The translations under genes were made by a program, and so were the position numbers. From assembly GCA_035710515.1 (NCBI GenBank), contig DASTDE010000001.1, positions 124,001-188,000 on the forward strand: DNA of 64,000 bases. The letters run 5' to 3'. The DNA is from Candidatus Rubrimentiphilum sp. (lineage in GTDB: Bacteria; Vulcanimicrobiota; Vulcanimicrobiia; Vulcanimicrobiales; Vulcanimicrobiaceae). Numbering within the stretch: the stretch's first letter is position 1; each line of letters begins with the position of its first letter. Of the stretch, positions 57,956-64,000 are shown one piece after another. A model generated the notes under the pieces. The model was not told the origin of the DNA, ran no database searches, and worked only from the letters and a program-made list of their open reading frames with translations.

Positions 57956-58929
57956 AGCCGGAGGTGCGCAACTACTGGCTGCGTGTCGGAGGAGCGATTG
58001 TCGTCCTGGTCGTCGTCGCTCTAATCATTAACTTCGCAGCGCACGGCTCGTTTCTCGATAAGGGCAACATCGTACGCGTCCTGCGTCAGATCACGTACAA
58101 CTTCATCATGGGAGTGGGCGAGACGTTCGTCATCATCACGGCGGGCATCGACCTTTCGATAGGCTCGCTGATATCGCTGACCGGCGTCGTCATGGCGCTA
58201 TTTGCAAACGCAAGCGGTTTGCACGGCTTCCCACTGATTGTCTTAACGCTTCTTGTTGGACTAGCGGTCGGCGGCGCGGCCGGTTTTGTGAACGCGGTGC
58301 CGGTTGTGAAGCTCAACCTGCCGCCGTTTATCACAACGCTTGCGATGATGCAGATCGCGCTTGGGCTCTCGTATATTATATCGGGCGGTTTACCGGTCCA
58401 CGTCAATAGTACGGACTTCCAGCACACCGGCTACGGCGGGTTCCTAGGGACGAAACTCCCAGTGCCCGTGATCTGGATGATCGTGGTACTGATCCTCAGT
58501 TCGCTGCTGCTGATGCGCACGCGTTTCGGGCGCTACGTGTTTGCGATCGGCGGAAACGAAGAAGCCGCGCGGCTGGCCGGCATTAGCGTGGGGCGCGTGA
58601 AGACTGCCGTATATGTCATAAGCGGCATGTGCGCCGGCACGGTAGGCTTCTTGTGGATGGCGCTGTTTCAGTCGGGATCGCCCCAAACCGGAACCGGAAA
58701 CGAAATGCTCAACGCGATCGCGGCAGTCGTAGTTGGCGGTACCAGCCTTATGGGTGGCCGCGGCGCGATTGTAGGGACATTGTTGGGCGCCTTGCTGATC
58801 GGGTTCTTGGATAACGCCATGAATTTGCTGCAAGTGAACTCGTATCTGCAATTTGTCGTGCTCGGCGTCGTCATTCTTTTGGCCGTCGTCCTCGAAGAGC
58901 TGCGCAAGAGGTACTTTCGACGAGCCTAA
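57952..58929 (+). CDS. Sugar ABC importer permease (RbsC/CUT2)
   Basis: 325 aa, about ten membrane helices. BPD-transp-2 family: ETFVIITAGIDLSIGSLISLTGVVMAL, GAAGFVNAVPVVKLNLPPFITTLAMMQIALGLSYI, the EAA-like loop RTRFGRYVFAIGGNEEAARLAGISVGRVKTAVYVISG and GTGNEMLNAIAAVVVGGTSLMGGRGAIVGTLLGALLIGFLDNAMNLLQV. Overlaps the ATPase gene (ATGA). Completes a single-permease CUT2 sugar importer. Confidence 0.93.
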   Translation: MKPEVRNYWLRVGGAIVVLVVVALIINFAAHGSFLDKGNIVRVLRQITYNFIMGVGETFVIITAGIDLSIGSLISLTGVVMALFANASGLHGFPLIVLTLLVGLAVGGAAGFVNAVPVVKLNLPPFITTLAMMQIALGLSYIISGGLPVHVNSTDFQHTGYGGFLGTKLPVPVIWMIVVLILSSLLLMRTRFGRYVFAIGGNEEAARLAGISVGRVKTAVYVISGMCAGTVGFLWMALFQSGSPQTGTGNEMLNAIAAVVVGGTSLMGGRGAIVGTLLGALLIGFLDNAMNLLQVNSYLQFVVLGVVILLAVVLEELRKRYFRRA

Positions 58930-58941
58930 AACGGCGACAGC

Positions 58942-60879
58942 ATGTCTGAACACCAAAAAGGTGAGCAGCCGCCCAAGGGCGTGCCGGTTGAGTCTCCGCA
59001 GGTGCGGCGCGCCAAACGACCCCAGCCGATCGGCTTGCTGGCCTTGGGGGCGCTGGGCATCGTCTTCGGCGATATCGGAACGAGCCCGCTCTACGCGTTC
59101 GCGCAATGTTTTACGGGCGACTATCCCGCAGCTGTAACCGATGCGAACGTACTCGGCATCTGTTCGCTGATCTTTTGGGCGCTTGTGATTGTCGTCACCG
59201 TGAAGTATGTGATCTTCATGCTGCGCGCCGACTACGACGGCGAGGGCGGAACGCTGGCGCTCCTGGCGCAGCTCATGCCGCCGAGACGCGCAGCGATGCC
59301 GGTTGGACTCTCGGCGATCGCCCTGATGCTGCTTTTCGGATCGTCGATGCTGTACGGCGACGGCGCGATCACGCCGGCGATCTCGGTTGTCTCAGCCATC
59401 GAAGGGCTGGATGTTTGGACGAGTGCCGCTCATCCGTTCATCGTTCCGCTGGCCGTCGTCATTCTGATTGGGCTGTTCGCGGCTCAAAAACGCGGGACGG
59501 GGCGCATCGGCGCACTCTTCGGTCCAATCGTGCTTGTATGGTTTGCGGCGATTGCGGCGCTTGGTGTGTGGGGCATCACTCGGAACCCGCATATATTACT
59601 CGCGTTGAATCCGGTTTTTAGCTGGGAGTTCGTCCTGCGCAACGGCTTGCGCAGTCTGCTGATCTTCGGCGCCGTTGTGCTGTGCGTGACGGGTGCGGAA
59701 GCGCTGTATGCCGACCTCGCGCACTTTGGGCGGAAGCCTATTACGCTCGCGTGGCTGGTCGCCGTCTTCCCCGCGCTGCTGCTCAACTATTTTGGGCAGG
59801 GCGCGATCACGCTCGGAAACTCCCATCCGCTCAACAATCCGTTCTTCGCGCTGGTGCCGCGCTGGGGTTTGATCCCGATGGTGGTTCTCGCAACCGCGGC
59901 GACGATTATCGCGTCGCAAGCGCTCATATCCGGCGTTTTTTCGCTGACGCAGCAGGCCATGCAACTCGGCTACGTGCCGCGATTCCGCGTGGTTCACACG
60001 TCGCGACACTACGCGGGCCAAGTCTACATGCCCACCATCAACGCCGTGCTGGGGATCGTCTGCGTAGTTCTGGTGATCACATTCGAATCGTCGGCGCATC
60101 TCGGCGGTGCGTACGGCCTGGCCGTCACGATAACGATGCTGACCACCACCATCGCTTTTGCAATGCTCTTGATCCAAAAATGGAAATGGCCGTTTTGGCA
60201 GTGGGCGCCGCTCATCGCAGTTTTTCTCTCGTGGGACATCCCGTTTCTCATCGGCAATCTGTCGAAATTCTTTGCCGGCGGCTGGGTGCCGGTCGCGATG
60301 GCAGGCGTACTCTTCGTGATTTTCGTCACTTGGAATCGCGGGCGCCGCCGGATGATGCAGAGCTTGGCTCATCACACGATGCCCGTGGAGCAATTCGTGC
60401 GCGAGATCCGAGCGCACACGCAGTTCAGCGGCGTCGCGTTCTTCCTGACGCCGGAGCCTCGAGGCATACCGTTCGTGCTCCAGCATGATTGGATGCGCGA
60501 ACACATCGTCTACGACTCGATCGTCCTGTTGACCATCATGCACTCGTCGCGTCCGTTCGTGCACAACGAGCACCGCCTGGAGATCGAAGACCTCTCGCCG
60601 CGCGTGCTGCGCGTGAAATCGTGGTATGGCTTTATGGAAGAAGCGCACATCGACGGCATCCTCAGAAACCTACGCCGGAAACGTCCCCAGCTGGATCTTT
60701 CGCAGCCGACCTACTATCTGGCAAAACCGTCCATTGGGGACGATCGAACCAAGCACGGACTGCCGGCTTGGCAACTCAATCTGTTCCGCTGGCTCGCGCG
60801 CAACGCGCGCCCGCTCACCGATTCGCTCGGCTTACCGCCGAGCCGCGTGATCGAATTCGGAGTTGAGGTTAAACTCTAA
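58942..60879 (+). CDS. kup: KUP-type potassium transporter
   Basis: 645 aa, twelve membrane helices followed by a cytoplasmic domain. Motifs: LLALGALGIVFGDIGTSPLYAFAQCF, DYDGEGGTLALLAQL, SSMLYGDGAITPAISVVSAIEGL and GQGAITLGNSHPLNNPFFALVP. The C-terminal domain has AFFLTPEPRGIPFVLQHDW, VLLTIMHSSRPF, EDLSPRVLRVKSWYGFMEEAHI and a final EVKL. Uptake of K+ with protons. Behind the ABC operon by 12 bp, so it may share a transcript. Confidence 0.95.
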   Translation: MSEHQKGEQPPKGVPVESPQVRRAKRPQPIGLLALGALGIVFGDIGTSPLYAFAQCFTGDYPAAVTDANVLGICSLIFWALVIVVTVKYVIFMLRADYDGEGGTLALLAQLMPPRRAAMPVGLSAIALMLLFGSSMLYGDGAITPAISVVSAIEGLDVWTSAAHPFIVPLAVVILIGLFAAQKRGTGRIGALFGPIVLVWFAAIAALGVWGITRNPHILLALNPVFSWEFVLRNGLRSLLIFGAVVLCVTGAEALYADLAHFGRKPITLAWLVAVFPALLLNYFGQGAITLGNSHPLNNPFFALVPRWGLIPMVVLATAATIIASQALISGVFSLTQQAMQLGYVPRFRVVHTSRHYAGQVYMPTINAVLGIVCVVLVITFESSAHLGGAYGLAVTITMLTTTIAFAMLLIQKWKWPFWQWAPLIAVFLSWDIPFLIGNLSKFFAGGWVPVAMAGVLFVIFVTWNRGRRRMMQSLAHHTMPVEQFVREIRAHTQFSGVAFFLTPEPRGIPFVLQHDWMREHIVYDSIVLLTIMHSSRPFVHNEHRLEIEDLSPRVLRVKSWYGFMEEAHIDGILRNLRRKRPQLDLSQPTYYLAKPSIGDDRTKHGLPAWQLNLFRWLARNARPLTDSLGLPPSRVIEFGVEVKL

Positions 60880-60881
60880 TA

Positions 60882-60894
60882 GGAGCGCCGCTCC
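60882..60894 (+). terminator. Small hairpin after kup
   Basis: GGAGC-GCC-GCTCC directly after the stop. It has no T-run, so its role as a terminator is doubtful; the MITE-like repeat follows at once. Confidence 0.3.
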
Positions 60895-60900
60895 GGCGCA

Positions 60901-61048
60901 TTGTCATCGTGAGGTATCGAGTCCTGAGCCTGGTCGAAGGGGCGCGAGCGTAGCGAGCGGCCCTGAGGCGTAGCCGAAGGGTCACCCCTCGCGGCGCTCG
61001 GGGCCGCTCGCGCAAGCGCTCGCGGTCCTTCGATACCTCAGGATGGCA
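60901..61048. repeat. MITE-like dispersed repeat with terminal inverted repeats
   Basis: About 148 bp flanked by TTGTCATCGTGAGGTATCGA and, at the other end, TCGATACCTCAGGATGGCAA; the ends are inverted copies with 18 of 20 matches. The interior is GC-rich with inverted GAGCG/CGCTC elements. No ORF. Lies between convergent kup and the lipoprotein-sorting-like gene. Confidence 0.8.
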
Positions 61049-61049
61049 A

Positions 61050-61697
61050 CTAGAAGTCTGAGTCCTTTAGGCCGACGTTCGTGCGCAGATCGGCCCATAT
61101 TTGCTGCGATACAATCTTGCCGGCGCTGTCGTAGCGGATTTGCTCCAGCGGCAAGTGCGTCGTCTTCGAGAAATACATGGTTGCGCGTGCGACGCCGGGA
61201 TCGTCGGTTTCGTCGGCCAGGATCAGCTCGACCATCGTGCTCTCTTGTCCGCCGATTTTCGGACCATTGTGTTCCGAAAGCCGGCCCTTAAGAGTGCTGT
61301 ACTTGCTGACCAGTACTTCAAGCCGTCCGTCCGGGATCGTATAGCCGCGCAGCGAGACCGCCCGCCGGTCATGTATGCCGACTCTGAGGTGAACGAACGA
61401 CAAGAAGCCGCCGAGATGACCGCTCACCGTGTCGCCGCCCTTCCACACTGCGCCGCCGCCCGCGCCGGGACCTGAGATGATCTGCGTTTTTATGAGGTTC
61501 GGCTTCTTATACCAAAACTGATAGACACGGTCTTGGGCTTGGCCGTCTTTGACTTCGTGTGAATGCACGGTGACCGTGTAGTCGTTCACATGGGCAAGCA
61601 CTTCGTCGAAGGCAGTGAGCGCGGGCACGGTTGCAGCGGAAGCCGGCGCCGCGACGATCGCCAGCGCCAAGAGCAGGCCTAAACTTTGCTTTGTAAT
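61050..61697 (-). CDS. Outer-membrane-lipoprotein-sorting-like (LolA-fold) secreted protein
   Basis: About 215 aa from a non-canonical ATT at 61697 (GGAGG lies 4 nt upstream), giving ITKQSLGLLLALAIVAAPASA as a signal peptide. An ATG start 24 codons upstream would place a basic segment before the signal. The mature part, VHSHEVKDGQAQDRVYQFWYKKPNLIKTQIISGPGAGG, MYFSKTTHLPLEQIRYDSAGKIVSQQIWADLRTN, is a LolA/LolB-like half barrel (DUF1571/outer-membrane lipoprotein-sorting). Overlaps the UspA gene by 19 bp. Confidence 0.6.
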   Translation of the reverse strand: MTKQSLGLLLALAIVAAPASAATVPALTAFDEVLAHVNDYTVTVHSHEVKDGQAQDRVYQFWYKKPNLIKTQIISGPGAGGGAVWKGGDTVSGHLGGFLSFVHLRVGIHDRRAVSLRGYTIPDGRLEVLVSKYSTLKGRLSEHNGPKIGGQESTMVELILADETDDPGVARATMYFSKTTHLPLEQIRYDSAGKIVSQQIWADLRTNVGLKDSDF

Positions 61698-62302
61698 GCC
61701 GCCTCCGCTTGCGTCTCGTCGTAAAGCAGGGTGCCGTGTTTCCCCTCGACGCCGATGAGCACGTCGCACTTGGCGTTGGCGGCGATCTCTTCGATTTCGC
61801 GCCCCAGCGGTGCGCCGGTATAGGTCCCCTCGCGATACGAGCCCATGATAATCAGGTCCGCGCGTTCGCGCTTGGCCAAGTCGAGGACGGCCTGCGAGGT
61901 GTGACGATGGTGCACTATCTCAGTACGAACGTCGACGCCAAATCGTTTGCCGATGACCTCGGCCGAGGCCATGACGTCGAGCGCGAAGCGGTCTTCGTCC
62001 TCCATGACTGCGTTGGTGGGCAGAGTAAACGGAACTTCGATCACATACAGGGCGAGCAACTCGGAGTTCAGTCCGCGGGCCAAGCGGGCGGCCAGCACCA
62101 TCATATGTTCCGAGCGAATCTCCGACGAGAATGCGACGAGAACGGTTCCGAAGCTCTCCTTGAGCAGCCGTTCGGCTTTGACCGCTGCGATATCGGCCCT
62201 GCTCTTGGGCGGATGGAGCATCCAGTAGAGCGTCCCACTGATCGAAAGCACGGTTAGAATGGCCGCAGCCGCGCCGGCGGCCGTAACGTGCAGCTCGTTC
62301 AT
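61679..62302 (-). CDS. Membrane-anchored universal stress protein
   Basis: 207 aa. N-terminal membrane helix (HVTAAGAAAAILTVLSISGTLYWML), then a UspA domain: GTVLVAFSSEIRSEHMMVLAARLARGLNSELLALYVIEVPFTLP, DVRTEIVHHRHTSQAVLDLAKRERADLIIMGSYREGTYTGAPLGREIEEIAANAKCDVLIGV. The ATP motif GSxREGxxxGxxLG(S/R)xxxxI is kept. Membrane fusion is uncommon. It follows the 67-aa membrane protein and the APC permease in a tight overlap chain, so it probably senses or regulates that transporter. Confidence 0.88.
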   Translation of the reverse strand: MNELHVTAAGAAAAILTVLSISGTLYWMLHPPKSRADIAAVKAERLLKESFGTVLVAFSSEIRSEHMMVLAARLARGLNSELLALYVIEVPFTLPTNAVMEDEDRFALDVMASAEVIGKRFGVDVRTEIVHHRHTSQAVLDLAKRERADLIIMGSYREGTYTGAPLGREIEEIAANAKCDVLIGVEGKHGTLLYDETQAEAALQSKV

Positions 62303-62502
62303 CCGCGCGCCCGCAGCATTAGGGTTACCCGGTAGAGTCCGAGCCCGAGCATGGCCGCGCCCAGAATAATTCCCGGAATCGTTTCGAGGCGCACTCCCGC
62401 AAAACGAACGACCTGCACGAGAATAGCGGCGCCCAGCGCGATAAAGAGCAAACCGTTGAACGCCTTGAACCCGACGTAGGTTTTCGATTGGCGAAAGCTC
62501 AT
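62299..62502 (-). CDS. Small two-helix membrane protein, 67 aa
   Basis: MSFRQSKTYVGFKAFNGLLFIALGAAILVQVVRF, then GVRLETIPGIILGAAMLGLGLYRVTLMLRA: two membrane helices with a short loop, positive ends. It overlaps both the APC permease and the USP gene by 4 bp, so it is a co-translated small subunit. Unknown family. Confidence 0.75.
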   Translation of the reverse strand: MSFRQSKTYVGFKAFNGLLFIALGAAILVQVVRFAGVRLETIPGIILGAAMLGLGLYRVTLMLRARG

Positions 62503-64000
62503 GGAGTTCTCATCGTGAAGTTCGGATCGCGAGCTTTCAGTTTGCCGACCAGCTCGTCCATTAGCTCGAGCTCGCCGGCGTTTTTCAGGATCTGCACCTG
62601 ATCGCGGTTCCAGTTACGTGGAGCGGAACCGAAGAGCGGCAGCTTTTTGCGAAGCCGGTAGATCGCGTAGATGACGATGCCGAAGAGCAGCCAGGACGGA
62701 CCGGCGATGCGCCCGATGTGATGCGTCAGCAGCACAAAGATCAGAATCGCGAAGATACCTAGAAATCCGATAACGGCGACGATTGGAAACAGCACCTCTT
62801 CGCCTTTGAAACGCATCTTCAGATTGAGCGGAATCAAGAACTTGCGCGGCGTGAGCGGGTCTTTCAAACGCAGCGCGATCAGCGCGACGAAAACTAGCGT
62901 ATAACTCGCCGCCGCACCAAAGGCGTACAAGTCGCCCAGAAACTCATAGCCGAAATTCCCCTGTAGAGCTGCGAAAACCAGTTCGATGGCGGCCAGCGTG
63001 CAGAAGACGGCGATCGAGATAACCGGCGTTTTGAACTTGCGGTGAACCCGCTTGAAGATGCTCGGCAGCAGTTGGAACTGGCTCATCGCGTAGGCGATGC
63101 GTGAGCTTCCGAAGACGCCGGAGTTGCTGGAGATCAGCAGCAGCGTCGCGCCGAAGACCGGCACGTAGAACGCCGCCAGCAGTCCGAAGTACGGGATGTT
63201 GGTTGCCATAACGGCGACGGCTTTGTCTTGATTTTGGACGGCGCCCAAATAGTGCCAGAACTGTTGCGCGTGCCCGGCAGCGTCGTGTGGAACCGGATGC
63301 CAGGGCTGCATGCCGAGCGCGAGGTTCGAATATGCCAGCGCGAAGATCAGAATCGTGAGGATCAGCGAGATCGACGTCCGCGGGATGATAGAAGCCGGAC
63401 GGTTCGTCTCTTCGGCGGCGTGCGAAATGGATTCGAGCCCGACGAACGAGATAATAGCCAGCGAGATGCCGTTCATCAACTGAAATGTGTTCGGCCAGCC
63501 CGACTGCATGCTGTGAATCAGCAACTCGGGATGAAATGTGAACAAGAATCCAAGAACGAGAATCAACGTTTCGCTGAACACGTCGATCGCACTGACGAAT
63601 CCGTTGAACGCGGTGCTTTCGCGCACGCCGATGACGTTGAGTACGGCCAGTCCCGCAATCAGCGCCAGGATTACCCAGAAGTGTGCCAGCGGATGCGCGC
63701 TCGCATCGAGCACGTTCAGCACCGGCAAGTGGCTCAGATAGCCGACGCAGCCCCATGCAAAAAGCGTTATGTCGATAGTGAAATCCAGCAGCACCGCCCA
63801 GCCCGCGATGAATCCGAGAAAATCTCCGAGGCCGCGCATGACGAAATACTGTCCGCCGCCGGCGACCGGATAGGCCGCCGCGAGTTCGGTGTACGCTAGG
63901 CCGACGGCAACGTACACCAACCCCGCGAAAAGAAAAGCGATGTTCGTCGCGCCGCCCGCGACGCCGATGACCAGTCCGAGCGCGACAAAGATGTCCGCGC
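62499..64000 (-). CDS. APC superfamily amino-acid permease (N-terminus off the window)
   Basis: At least 500 aa; the open frame continues to 64000 without a start being required (an internal start at 63920 is only an artefact). Helix 1-2 region: FVALGLVIGVAGGATNIAFLFAGLVYVAVGLAYTELAAAYPVAGGGQYFVMRGLGDFLGFIAGWA, the amino-acid-permease consensus. Later SFVGLESISHAAEETNRPASIIPRTS and the FNGFVSAIDVFSETLILVLGF segment. Transports an amino acid or amine. Operon with the 67-aa protein and membrane UspA. Sequence beyond the right edge is missing. Confidence 0.88.
   Translation of the reverse strand, partial: ADIFVALGLVIGVAGGATNIAFLFAGLVYVAVGLAYTELAAAYPVAGGGQYFVMRGLGDFLGFIAGWAVLLDFTIDITLFAWGCVGYLSHLPVLNVLDASAHPLAHFWVILALIAGLAVLNVIGVRESTAFNGFVSAIDVFSETLILVLGFLFTFHPELLIHSMQSGWPNTFQLMNGISLAIISFVGLESISHAAEETNRPASIIPRTSISLILTILIFALAYSNLALGMQPWHPVPHDAAGHAQQFWHYLGAVQNQDKAVAVMATNIPYFGLLAAFYVPVFGATLLLISSNSGVFGSSRIAYAMSQFQLLPSIFKRVHRKFKTPVISIAVFCTLAAIELVFAALQGNFGYEFLGDLYAFGAAASYTLVFVALIALRLKDPLTPRKFLIPLNLKMRFKGEEVLFPIVAVIGFLGIFAILIFVLLTHHIGRIAGPSWLLFGIVIYAIYRLRKKLPLFGSAPRNWNRDQVQILKNAGELELMDELVGKLKARDPNFTMRTP

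Noticed and set aside
59596-60648. 350-codon open frame on the minus strand
   Set aside because: Antisense to kup, with a His/Arg/Asp/Glu-rich low-complexity product; no family features.
1-64000. Prophage, ICE, toxin-antitoxin or defence island
   Set aside because: I looked for integrase, terminase, relaxase, restriction or cas signatures and small paired toxin/antitoxin genes and found none that I could support.

Overview
The window is a GC-rich, gene-dense bacterial chromosome segment. Most genes sit in short operons joined by ATGA, TAATG or TTGA overlaps, and GTG or TTG starts are common. A porin-like outer-membrane barrel, many lipoprotein signals and DUF1800/DUF1501 proteins point to a diderm. 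No rRNA or lineage marker is present. The gene mix would fit an uncultured phylum such as Candidatus Eremiobacterota (WPS-2), but that is inference. I see no phage, conjugative element, transposase or CRISPR array. Most of the window is core metabolism, transport and envelope functions.

Layout. 1-7.4 kb: a partial serine hydrolase, a DUF4337 protein, aroH-tyrA, two tandem 234-aa unknown paralogs, a PuuD-like membrane protein with an overlooked 38-aa membrane peptide upstream, and three secreted proteins. 7.4-10.5 kb: tRNA-Ala(CGC) and a Fur/Zur-znuA-znuC-znuB metal-uptake operon. 10.5-16.8 kb: a secreted protein, a GH5-like hydrolase, purE-purK, a PQQ-type propeller lipoprotein and a glycosyltransferase. 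16.8-24.9 kb: amidohydrolase, HMG-CoA lyase and enoyl-CoA hydratase, a cytochrome b/molybdopterin oxidoreductase pair, tandem DUF4760 proteins and a methylcrotonyl-CoA carboxylase-type carboxyltransferase. HMG-CoA lyase, hydratase and carboxyltransferase together suggest leucine catabolism. 25-30 kb: a DUF1800/DUF1501 pair, an Ada-like AraC/MGMT fusion, an MBL hydrolase and a GNAT. 30-35.5 kb: ECF sigma factor, small membrane protein, response regulator, histidine kinase and beta-solenoid protein in one operon, with a second DUF4097-like protein and a DUF6249 protein diverging from it. 35.5-40.5 kb: a 46-aa peptide with its own promoter, pyrK-pyrD-pyrF-pyrE, an AI-2E exporter family protein and DUF6504. 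40.5-45.5 kb: argS, rlmH, alkB-like, dprA, DUF5679, nrdR and dut. 45.5-50 kb: a PanE-like reductase, HemQ, DsbA-like, two small enzymes and a MarR regulator. 50-54 kb: an outer-membrane barrel, a Vgb-like propeller and comM. 54-64 kb: an SSS symporter, an rbsBAC-type ABC importer, kup, a lipoprotein-sorting-like protein, a membrane-anchored UspA, a small membrane protein and a partial APC permease.

The most unusual signals are these. A near-perfect 27-bp-arm hairpin between pyrK and pyrD encloses the pyrD ribosome-binding site and has a 9-nt long-range complement. The response regulator has an intact receiver domain but no ATG/GTG/TTG start before its phospho-acceptor. ArgRS has VVVQ where the HIGH motif should be. 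A dispersed TTGTCATCCTGAGGTATCGA-type repeat forms a MITE-like element, supplies a stop codon, and is read in frame inside znuA. Two small proteins (38 and 46 aa) have strong ribosome-binding sites. A self-operator-like palindrome lies over the -10 of an apparently near-leaderless marR.
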